Source of the DNA: Nicotiana tabacum
Taxonomy: Eukaryota; Streptophyta; Magnoliopsida; Solanales; Solanaceae
NCBI RefSeq assembly: GCF_000715075.1
Contig: NC_134096.1
Location: 39,133,804-39,197,803 of the forward strand
Reading direction: 5' to 3'
DNA: 64,000 nt
Below are positions 52,480-62,304 of the stretch, piece after piece. Both the position numbers and the translations under genes were made by a program. The notes beneath the pieces were generated by a model. The model did not search any database. It saw only the letters and a program-made list of their open reading frames with translations, and was not told the DNA's origin. Position 1 is the first letter of the stretch. The number at the start of each line of letters is the position of its first letter.

Positions 52480-55242
52480 ATGAACAAGAGGCAGCTACAA
52501 TCGGGACGCAGGTACATCTTCAATGCCAGCTCCCGTCGATCACAGCAACGTCAGCAGTCAATATCGGCACACAAGGTATATAAGTGTAGTATGAGTACAA
52601 CCGACCCCATGTACTCAATAAGTAACAAATCTAACCTTAGGTTGAAAGTAGTGACGAGCTGGGACAAGGGTCAGAGTCCAACTCGAATAACCAGTAACAG
52701 ACATAGCAATAATAATAAAATGGTACATGAAAATAACTCAGAAGTAAGATGCTCAGCTCGTTCACAGTTACGGAAAGATAGGCATGATTTTTAAGTATTA
52801 CAATAAATCTCAAATCTTCCACCGAAAGCACCAAAAGCATATGAATAAGTTTGAAAACTGTGATTTTTCCCAAAACCTTTTCAACAATAAATAAGATGCT
52901 TCATTTTCAGATAGCATGAAAAAAATACATTTCTATGCCTACATCTCAATATACAGGTGAAATCATGAATGTCACCAAAGCCGGGTAGCAGAAGGGAATG
53001 CATCTCTATGCATTTATCTCAAGTACGCATGTCAAATGCAGTGCATCTCAATGATGAACTCATGTACTCACCCTCTCAGAGTACTCCATCTCACTGTCTT
53101 GTATTCTCACTCATCATGCTCAATACTCAGCACACTCAGTCACTCAGTACTGTACAGGGCATATCCAGCCCACATGCAAATAAAATAAACCAAGGTAGAT
53201 CCAGCCCAAAGATGCAAATAAACCAGGGCAGCTCCAGCCCTATGAAAATGATTGCTAGCAATTGCGCTCACTGTAGGTGTGCAGACTGCGGAGGGGCCGA
53301 TCCAGCCCACCGCTATAATAAGCCAAATCCTGGCATGAATCAATAAAGCTTGCTGCGGCGTGCAGTCCGATCCCATAAATATCACTCACAACATGCCATC
53401 GGCCTCACTCAGTCATCAATCTCTCCAGTCTCTCGGGCTCACAACACTCATGCTAAGCATTCTAAATCAATGATATGAGATATGGCAATATACAATAACA
53501 GAGACTGAGATATGATATGTAATGATGAATACGATTGAGTACATAACTGCAATTAAGCAAATAACTTATCAGCAAAGAACGACCATTGTGGGTCCCAATA
53601 GTACCAACATATAGCCTAAACATGATTTCTAGCATGAATTACAGCTCAAGTGCTCTAACACATAGAGTACAGTAAAAATATTTAGATAAAATAGCCACAC
53701 AATTTCATGGAATCGACTAAATCATAATTTACACAGTGCACACCCACACGCCCATCACTGGCATGCACGTCACCTCAACATCAATCACATAATACTTAAT
53801 TCGGGGTTTCATACCCTCAGCACCAAGTTTAGAAGTGTTATTTACTTCGATCAAGCCAAATCCAATACCGAGCAAGCCAAGCGATGCTCCAAAAATGCCA
53901 TCTCGCATGTACCGACCTCTGAACGGCTCGAAACTAGCCAAAAGCAACTCAAATACATCAATTAACGCCAAAGGAAACAAACTCAATCGATAAAGATCGA
54001 ATCTTTAATCAAAAGCCCAAAATCAACCCAAAAGTCTAACCCGGGCCCGCACCTCAGAACTCAACGAAACTTATAAAATCCGACAACCCATTAAATTACG
54101 AGTCCAGCCATCTCTTTACAATTCATAATCCAATTGCCAAAAACGAAGATAGCATCACGAAATATAATCAAAACCAAGTACAAAACACTTACCCCAATCT
54201 TTGTGATAAAATCGCCTAAAAAATCGCTTCATTCCGAGCCTCAAATCTCAAAATATGATAAAAGAACCAAAAATCTCAATTTTATAGCTTCTGCGCAGAA
54301 ATTCCGCATATGCGGTCACACTATCGCATCTGCGACCCCCGTTTCCGCGGTAAAATTCTTCGCTTCTGCGAAATTAGCTAGACCCAGCTCACCTCGCACC
54401 TGCGGTAGAAAAATTCCGCTTCTGCACCTGCGCTCCAAATCGTCACTTCTGCGCACACGCAGGTGCGCCTCTTCCTCCGCATCTGCGATGATCTCCAGCC
54501 AAGCCTGTTTGCGCTCCTGCGACCAATTGTCCGCATTTGCGGACTCGCATCTACGTCAATTCTTCCGCAGATGCGGAAGCACCAGAACCAGCATACCTTC
54601 AGCAATGCAACATGAAACGAAAATGGTATGAATCTCGTCCGAAACTCACCCGGGCCACTCGGACCTACTCGTGGCCTCAAATCACACATAACAACATCGA
54701 AACGACGAATCGCACCTCAAATCAAACTTAAATGGACTTTCAACTTCCAAAACTCGCGCCGAAACATATCAAATCAACTCGGAATGAACTCAAATTTTGC
54801 ACACAAGTCCCAAATGACATAACGAAACTATTCCAATTTCCGAAACCACAATCTGAACCCGATTTCATCAAAGTCAACTCCCGATCAAACTTATGAATTT
54901 TGCAAACCTTCAAATTTTTAACTTTCGTCAATTAGTGTCGAATCCTTCTAGAACTATCCAAATGCAAATCTGGGCATACGCCCAAGTCCAGAATCATCAT
55001 CCGGACCTAACGGAGCCCTCAAAACTTCGTTCCGGGGTCAAATTCACAAAACTCAAACTTGGTCAATTCTTCCAACTTAAAGCTTCAACGATGAAATTCA
55101 TTCTTCCAAATCAAACTCTAAATCACATGAAAACCAAAACCGACGATACACACCAGTCATAATACATCATACGGAGCTACTCATGCCCCCAAACTACCGA
55201 GCGAAGTGCAAATGCTCAAAACGACCGGTCAGGGTCATTACA
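52480..55242 (-). repeat. Gypsy LTR fragment G, same family group as LTR A
   Basis: Minus strand starts TGTAATGACCCTGACCGG at 55242 and keeps the order of LTR A: tRNA-free head, AATTTTGCACACAAGTC region (54793), CpG-rich CTTCTGCG array (54290-54590), GGCCCGGGTTAGAC (54038), and the ATGAGTACAACCGACCCCAT region (52590) near its far end. The last ~350 bp with GTCGTGACA are missing, and no interior follows, so it is a truncated or solo LTR. The exact left edge is uncertain (52.40-52.50 kb). Confidence 0.7.
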
Positions 55243-56049
55243 AATATAGCTTATATATATTATTAGCAGACGCTAATAACATTGTGAAGATTAAAAATGC
55301 AAAAATCACTGAAAAGATAAATAACTAATTCGGTACACGAAACTGTCATTGTATAGAGAGAAATCGTAGCCAAAGCATCGTGAAGTAAAGCTTTATTTTA
55401 GTTTAGGATAGAGGGAGGGAGTTAGGGAGAGAGGAGGAGAAAGAGTATGAAGAGTATCCTTCCTCTTTTTTTCTTTTTAACTTTTTCACATAGTTTCCAC
55501 ATGTTTCTGGTGGATAAATGACCCCAAACAATTTTCAGAGAGAGGATGAGAGTCCATAACTTACTATAAGTATATAAGGTTGCTTCATCCGTTCATTCAT
55601 TTAGTGGGTGATATGTATTAAATAGCCATGGCAGGACATTAGTTAACAAATGACCCAATGTGTTTCCGGAGGATGAGAGTCATTCTTTCTTCTTCACGCA
55701 ATATACAAGTAAATTGCATCGCTTTTCTTCACGTAAAAATGCACATTTCATACACGAACTAAAAATAACAGCTTTGCTTAAACCTAGTCGATTAAGCTCG
55801 AAAGTTCAGTTAAAGAATTTTAATGATAATCAGTTAGCAAAAAGCGATGAAGACTGCTAAAAAGAAGGGACGACCAAAATGGGTCCCTTTTGCACATGCA
55901 ATCTATATGCAAATGTTGATTCTTCCATCTAATATACATACAGAATAAAACATTGTATCTTTTCAAAGACATTTATATCAAATGCATCAATGCCAATATA
56001 CCATGAACTTTCTCTCATACAAATGTAGCATTAGAACACAAAAACATGC
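55243..56049. other. Intergenic DNA downstream of the SNARE exons
   Basis: No coding signal. It would include the 3' untranslated region of the minus-strand SNARE gene. A CT-rich tract at 55440-55500 is the only notable feature. Confidence 0.35.
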
Positions 56050-56733
56050 TCACTTTCCACAATTGAACCCATGACAAACTGAGAGAACTATGATGAGGAT
56101 CAAAGCAATCAGAATACCCAATACTATGAGTTTGACCTTCATGTTTTGCAGCCACATTTTTCTTCTGATTTGTGTCCCCGTATTCCGGAAATCCTGTGCC
56201 TGTTTCCAAACCAATCAAGTTCCTAAATTAGTAACTGTGGTGACTATACAGATAACCCAACCTTAGTTTTAAGGGAAAAGACTTGATGAAGAAACAGTCA
56301 TGCTCCACTCCTGTGCCTCTGGCTCAGAAACTAGAAGTCAGATATTGGTACTAGTTGTAGCCACTTGCAACCAAATCAGAGTAGCTTTAGCTAAGAAATA
56401 ACCTCAACTACAAAACAACTAACAGCATTTAACAAAGTTTCAAGTTGGTTCCATGACAAGGAAACTGTTTCATTTGACTATTTGAATCTAATTTTTCGTA
56501 GTGCTGCCTGAAAACTTTGCAAAAGTACACTGGCATATCCAAAAATTGTAATGTTAAACCCAAGTCAGATCCCAAAGAAGAAAAAGAAAATGATAACATA
56601 GAAACAAATGCCAATACATCAATAGCAAAGAACAAAAAGATAAAACATTAAAATAATGAGATTGGGAAACCTGATGGTGAAGGTTCTCTGTCTTATCGAC
56701 AAGCAGCTCTATCTTTTCTCCACGATCAAGAAC
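56050..56733 (-). pseudogene. VAMP72-type R-SNARE, last two exons only
   Basis: Two exons with clean splice sites on the minus strand. 56733-56671 (63 nt) encodes VLDRGEKIELLVDKTENLHH plus Q, the centre of the R-SNARE helix with its zero-layer Arg. 56199-56050 encodes [20 protein letters not shown], a basic patch, then the membrane anchor [20 protein letters not shown] and HGFNCGK, stop at 56050. This matches the end of plant longin-type VAMP721-727 proteins, which drive vesicle fusion at the plasma membrane and endosomes. The exons are intact, but the upstream exons (longin domain and first half of the SNARE motif) are not in the 4.7 kb to the right before element H. It is either a gene fragment or a gene with a very long intron. 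Confidence 0.75.
56200..56670 (-). other. Intron between the two SNARE exons
   Basis: 471 bp, donor CATCAG|GTTTCC at 56670 and acceptor GGAAACAG|GCACAG at 56200. It falls in phase 0 between Gln and Ala, as in plant VAMP72 genes. An open frame within it is not believed. Confidence 0.7.
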
Positions 56734-58191
56734 CTATATTTTTTTCAATTATTACGTAGAGAATCAGCTGTTGTGAACATCCTTGAATAGTGAGAAAATC
56801 GTACCACATAGAAGGAACATTGAGAACAGAGGGAATAGACTCATGAATAAACTTGAACAGAGAGAATGAAATACATAAAAAAGAAGATCAAGATTGAGAA
56901 GAGAAAGAATAGTAGTTGAGATCGGTCATTCTTAACATGGTATTATTTATTGTATCGTGAATTATATTCTTCCACCTGCAGAGTTCCTCTTATCCGTTTG
57001 ACCTATCCTACGTAGAGTAATATCATTATGTGACGGCAAATATATATTCCAATAGAACAGTTTTATCAAAAAATTGATTTTCCAGTAGAACAGTTTTATC
57101 AAAAGTTGATTTTCCAATAGACATAAATAACTTAACTTCCCACTACTTTGAAATCTTCCATTTGTTTTTCGGTAGGCAAGTACATTGGACATATCTCTAA
57201 CTCAAATATAATGAACCTCTCAAACTCATGCTTTCTGACATCCTGGTCATCAATTAGAATAATGTATCTGATTTCCAGGGAGTAAAAACTATTCCTCCAT
57301 CCCACTTAACTTGATCCAATCTTGCTATATAAAAAATGATTGTCGGTTATTAAATCGGGTTGGAAAGAGATATACGGAAGATAATGGAGATGTGTGAAGA
57401 AATAGTAACCAGTTGAAAACATCAAGGAAAGATAGTAGAATAAAAGTTTAATTGTCGTAAATATGCAACTTTAGAAATGATATAGATTGCATGTGGGTAT
57501 AATTTTTCTGGGAGGGACAAAAAAGGGAGCAAAATAAATATTTATCTGAGGGGAGGGGGAGGGGATTAACTAGACTACATCTTATGAACATTAACCATCA
57601 ACCATCAACTTGTTGGGCTAAACTGCTCCAAAGACACTCTTAACACGGATTGATGCTATCCGATTTGATCCAAGTTCACCAAGTTTTTCACAATAGGCCT
57701 CACATCATTAAGAGTATCCCAATACATTCAACGTAACTTCTTTTTTTTCCTTATCGACTTCTAATGTGAAATTTTATTGGTACACCTAACAATTCACCCT
57801 GGAACCAAGTACTATATGGTCCATCACCAACATTCATGGGATTACCTAAACATTCATTGCATGCTACACACAGCATCGCAGTATATTTATCGTTACCAAG
57901 GCCAACATGCTTCTCCTTGTGTGTCTCCAGACTATGGATAATGGCAACTAGTCCATAGACGGACACAACAAGTAACTGGCTCTTTCTACGCAATCACTTT
58001 GTTGGACTTGTTTCTTTACTCTTCAAGGGCAACAGCATAGGAGAATTCTACCCTTTGTCATCTCCATGTCCAACCGAATCTTCGGCTTTGATACTTGTCT
58101 ACTAAGAAGAGAAAACACTAAAACAATACTAAGAAAAGGGCACAACAGAATAAACACTCAGTCAAAGTCTTCCCAATCTATTTGAACCAAG
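56734..58191. other. Intergenic or intronic DNA right of the SNARE exons
   Basis: No exon of the longin domain was recognised. Two near-copies of a TTGATTTTCCAATAGA phrase lie at 57070-57125. At 57602-57640 a phrase TTGTTGGGCTAAACTGCTCC / AAAGACACTCTTAACA resembles 60000-60035 and may be part of a copia-related repeat. Confidence 0.35.
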
Positions 58192-58207
58192 AGGAACAAG
58201 CAAAACT

Positions 58208-58333
58208 ATATGTCACGGGTTTGAGCAGTGAAAGCAGCCACTAATGCTTGTATTAGGGTAAGTTTGTCTACATCACACCCATTAGGGTGCGGCCCTTTCC
58301 TGCGTGAGATGCTTTGTGCACCAGGGTGCCCTT
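58208..58333 (+). mobile_element. 5'-truncated SINE of a second family (Au-like)
   Basis: 126 bp: a B-box remnant GTCACGGGTTTGAGCAGTG, then AGGGTAAGTTTGTCTACATC, GTGCGGCCCTTTCCTGCG and the end TTTGTGCACCAGGGTGCCCTT. This order is that of the widespread Au/SolS-type plant SINEs, not of the TS type at 4171. A perfect 16-bp target duplication, AGGAACAAGCAAAACT, flanks it (58192-58207, 58334-58349). The A-box end is missing, so it was truncated at insertion. Confidence 0.82.
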
Positions 58334-58723
58334 AGGAACAAGCAAAACTCAAACATGTGAACAGCAAGTATAATGAACAACAAAATGAATATGGAAAAGG
58401 TACAACAACCTATCGCACGAGAACCAATCGCACGGGACACCAAAAAATATGTGATAAAACTTATAACATCGAAAAGTACAAACCAACAAATCTCCTGTCC
58501 ATGAAAAGTTCCACTATATCAATAAAGACTTACAAAATACTCCAAGATGGTCGACATCATACTCCAAGATGGTCAACATCAGTGCCAAACAAAAAGAAAT
58601 AATAGCAATAACAAAACGGACCTCCAAACACAATCGACTGCTCAAAATTAGCAAATACGCTCAAGTGAAGAATGGGAAAAAATCAACAACTGGATCTAAG
58701 ATACTCCCATCGAATATGTCAGC

Positions 58724-59460
58724 TTGATCCAACAGTGAATGAATCGAGAAACGCAATTACAAGCAAGTTGATTGCATGGAAATTCTGCAGCAAGAGAAGA
58801 AACTATTTTTCTACACTCTTTACTTGATCCAACGGTGAATGAATCGAGAAACGCAATTACAACCAAGCAGGGTTGTGAAAAGCGGTCGCTTCCTCGCTTA
58901 AAGCGAGAAGCGAAGTGAGGCGACCCTATGACCGCTTCTGCTATATGAAGCGACTCAGGTAGGTAAAAGCGTGCGTTTCCCACTAAAAAGCGAGAAACGC
59001 TGCAGCGAAGCGAGGCGACCGAAGCAAGCGCTCCTCTGTTTTAAACATACGACCAGCAGCAACAGGTATGTGATATCTTCTTCTTCTTCTTCTTTTTCTT
59101 TCACTGTTTCAGCATCCAAATAGCATTGAAATGCTGGCGAATTTTTTTTTCTCCTTCGGTTCTTTCTCAGTCTTCTCCTCTTCGTTGAAATGCTGCCCAG
59201 TTCTTCTTTCACTATTTTTATGCTGCCTAGTTTTTAACATAATGGTATATTTTAATATTCAAATGGTATATTTATTTATTTTTTATTTTTTTTAAAATTC
59301 CGCTTCACTTAAAAAAAGCGAGCGTTTCGCTTCTCGCTTTAAGCGAAATGGGAATTGTCGCTTTTCCTCGCTTCACGCTCTTCACAACACTGCAACCAAG
59401 TTGATTGCATGAAAATTCTGCCGCAAGAGAAGAAACTATTTGACTGTGCTCCTCTCAAAA
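58724..59460. repeat. Tandem duplication of ~103 bp, second copy split by a hAT MITE
   Basis: TTGATCCAACAGTGAATGAA to GAGAAGAAACTATTT occurs at 58714-58815 and again starting at 58823. The second copy is interrupted at 58867 by the hAT-type element and resumes at 59393 (CAACCAAGTTGATTGCATG) to about 59441. The duplication is therefore older than the MITE. Confidence 0.8.
58868..59392. mobile_element. hAT-type MITE
   Basis: 525 bp with terminal inverted repeats CAGGGTTGTGAAAAGCG and CAGTGTTGTGAAGAGCG (15 of 17 match; CAGNG start as in hAT elements) and a perfect 8-bp target duplication CAACCAAG (58860-58867, 59393-59400). The interior is built of degenerate AAGCGAGAAGCGAA / GCGAAGCGAGGCG repeats near both ends. 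No transposase gene. Confidence 0.85.
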
Positions 59461-59529
59461 CGGCTGATCTTTTCAAATATCTCTCAAGAACAGACCTAAA
59501 GTTAGGCCTACGATTTAAAACACTAATGG

Positions 59530-59975
59530 TCCATAGATCCAAAACAATCTTTTAGACACATAGGAAGGGTAAAACTCAACAATTTTTCCCTCTCGAATAT
59601 GTGGACGAACCGCCATTTTAATGATCGAATCACATGCTTCAAGCTTAACTTTTGGCAGAGGCATAGTCAACATGTCAAAACCATTGTCATCTGTGTGAAT
59701 CTTCTAATATTCAAGCAATTTTAAATCCACGACATCTGTAATCCAATGGTATCTCACATTAATATGTTTAGGCCTACAATGAAGTGTAAAGTTCTTGTCA
59801 AAATTAATTGCACCTTGAATAAATTTACTTCGACTATCACAATAGAGCATACATCTTCCCCTTAGGCAAATCTTAGCTCCCCAAAAAAATCTCTTCATCA
59901 ATAGTAATTCTTTGCAAGCCTCAACAACAGCAATAAGCTCTGTTTTTATAACATATATATGGCAATACATTTCTA
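59530..59975 (-). pseudogene. Ty1/copia RNase H and pol C-terminus fragment
   Basis: Minus strand reads ELIAVVEACKELLLMKRFFW, CMLYCDSRSKFIQGAINFDK, LHCRPKHINVRYHWITDVVD and LKLLEY with a stop at 59704. Decayed HTDDNGFDM and LPKVKLEACDSIIKM text continues beyond. These are the RNase H blocks of Ty1/copia pol (EAEY-A-EACKE, CD-QSA, TKHID-RYHWIRD). Only the last part of pol is present. The phrase AAATTGGTATTAGAAGAAGG just upstream (59990) looks like a mutated primer site, so the scrap may sit against an LTR edge. Confidence 0.78.
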
Positions 59976-61403
59976 CAACCTTCTTCTAATACCAATTTGC
60001 TCGGCCAAATCAACCCAAAGATACTCTTGACATAATGAATTTTGAACTTTTTCTTTCCATGTTAATAAAAATATTGTTTTGGACAAAGACATCTTCTTTA
60101 TGACCTACGTATGTTTTAAATCACTTTTAAAAGACCTAATTTTAGGTTTGATCTTAAGAGAGATATTTGAAAAGAAGAGCAATCGTTCTTTAGGTAAAAG
60201 AGTGGAGAAAGATAGTTTTCTCTTTGCTGCAAAATATTTGCACGACCAGTTCGAAACTGATTTCCAGCTTCATTTTACCATTGAATCGAGCTGAAATTTT
60301 TACTAACAACATGTACTTTGATTTGAATGGTGGAGATGGCGTTTTCGATGCCTGTAGTTGCAGATTTTGAGTTGCCAAACAATAGCTCAATTGTAGGTAT
60401 TTTTTCTCGTTCCTGACTTGTTTTGCTATTGCTTCTCAGTGTTTGACACTGATGACTTATATTCTCCTGCCCTATCTAGTAAGAGCCTCTAAAGCTATGT
60501 TTGGCGTAATCAATATAATAGTTGGGCTCGGCTTTACTGAAGAAGAAGGGTGGTATTGTATGACCATTTTGGAGGACTTATATAACTCCTTTCTAATGTG
60601 GTAGAGTTTTTAATGGGCTAGAAGTCCTGTTGGTTTTTATTCTTCGCTTGAAGAGGTTTCCACATAAAAAAAATTCTCCTATTGATTGGTTATTTTGCCT
60701 TTTCCAAATTAATTGGTTGGTTATTTTGCCTTTCCAAATTTATTGATTGGTTATTTTGCCTATTCAAAATTTATTTCGTAGTTAATTATATTTGCTGCTC
60801 GTATCAGTTTTGAATTTGATTCATCCTCTTGAATCTTGATTCAAATAGATTAATAAAATTTTGACTGTGTTTATTCGCGGCAACCTTGTCCTGCATTGTT
60901 TTGGTGTTCTCTAACAGTTGTCTCCTGAATTCCAAAAAGAGTACTTGGGTTCTGCCAATAACTAAGAAGTGAAGCATTCCCGCCAAATTGGTATCAAAAC
61001 TGATGGTTCGACGAGACAAGAATAGAGATGGAAGATAGTAGCTCTCATGTTACTTCCTGTTTAGAGCTAAGAAAAAGCCTACTTGAGTCACTGCATGGAA
61101 CTGGTCGATTTGCTGCTCTTGCCCATCTGTGGGCCAGATTACTATCTTCGTCGATAGTTTTGAAAAATACAAGGAGAAGCATGTAAAATTTGATGGCCAT
61201 AATTATACCTGGTTGGTAATTAGACAGGAGTACTTAGTTAAAAAGTGAGATTTTTGGTGTATGACCAAAGTCCTACGTTAGAAATTGATCATTTCTCGGC
61301 TAAGCAATAAACACATCTCTTTAGTTTTCACTCCTAAAAGCAAGTTCTTCTTAGCCAGACATCCCTTCTCGCTCATGTAACTTAACCTTCTATGTCATAA
61401 TTC
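59976..61403. other. Intergenic DNA with copia-related scraps and a tandem repeat
   Basis: 60672-60775 holds three units of ATTGATTGGTTATTTTGCC. At 61155-61240 the plus strand reads KFDGHNYTWLVIRQEYLVKK, a weak resemblance to the start of a copia gag. At 60985 CCAAATTGGTATCAAAACTG could be a primer-site relic. None is sufficient for a gene call. Confidence 0.35.
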
Positions 61404-62234
61404 TGTCATGGGCTGCTTTCCATCATCGACCCATGACCCCTTGGACGCGCCCCGTGGCGTCCCGGCAAGCCTCCCAACGCCTAGCGCCACGGTCGGCCCC
61501 GTGGTCTCGGCAGCGCCAAGTGACAAGCGAGCAAGCGCCTCTGTCGCCCCACCGATAATCAATGCCAGCGCCCAGCGGCTGGCCAATGCCATCAGTGCCG
61601 CGCGCACCGACAATGCCGCGCGCACCAATCATCATGTTGCCATCAGCGCCGCACACCCAGACTGTGCCCCGCGCGCAGACCCAATGCCAAGCACCAGCGC
61701 CCCGCCGCTGGCAGATCCAAATAGTGCCGCGCGCGCGCCCACAGCAATGCGCGCGCAGACCCTGCTGCTCCAGACAAAGTTGCTGCCATCGGACTTGCTT
61801 CCATAGAAGACTAAGTCCTTTTCATTGTAATTATAGAGTAGTTTTACTTCATTCATTTTCAGTGTGCTTCTACAGCTTTCTTAGGTCAACTCATGTAACT
61901 TTGATTTATTTTTTTAAGCATTATTAAGGGGGACCAAAGCATTCAAACATTCAAGCATTCAAACAATTCTCTGTATTGGTGTCTCTCCCCCCCGACACCG
62001 CATAGCATCTTGTAATAGCTTTCATCATCATCATCAATACAATCATCAGCTTTCATCATCAGTTGCTCATTTTCCGCTGCTCAATTGAACACGACATTGG
62101 TTTTCCCGTACGGCACTGACAATCTAGTCTAGCGTACGGCGAGGACCTCAGTTGGCGCATAGCAACCGCACTGACATCGGTTGCTTAGCCTTACGTCGCC
62201 CTTCCAAAGAACATCAGGAAGGCGCCGCGTAACA
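61404..62234 (+). repeat. 5' LTR of gypsy element H
   Basis: Starts TGTCATGGGCTGCTTTCC and ends GGCGCCGCGTAACA, followed after 2 bp by the primer site; 831 bp. The left half (61430-61790) is unusually GC-rich, with GCCGCGCGCACC and CAGCGCC units. The open frames there are side effects. The 3' LTR lies outside the window. Confidence 0.75.
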
Positions 62235-62236
62235 GT

Positions 62237-62252
62237 TGGTATCAGAGCCTAG
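62237..62252 (+). other. Primer binding site of element H (initiator Met tRNA)
   Basis: TGGTATCAGAGCCTAGG, a perfect match to the usual complement of plant initiator tRNA-Met, 2 bp after the LTR end AACA. It is better preserved than those of A and B, in line with a younger insertion. Confidence 0.85.
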
Positions 62253-62304
62253 GCTCGACATCGGACGAGGGAACTCATTGGCATCATCATCACCATTTCT
62301 GACC

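Noticed and set aside
57280..57560. Possible Stowaway MITE (TTCCTCCATCCCACTTAA ... GGGAGGGACAAAAAAGGGAG)
   Set aside because: The ends do not pair well and no TA target duplication could be fixed.
57751..57993. 80-codon minus-strand open frame (MRRKSQLLVVSVYGLVAI...)
   Set aside because: No recognised domain, no splice partner and no conserved motif; could be a decayed repeat.
61395..61927. Ala/Pro-rich open frames on both strands
   Set aside because: They fall inside LTR H, are GC-driven and occur on both strands at once.
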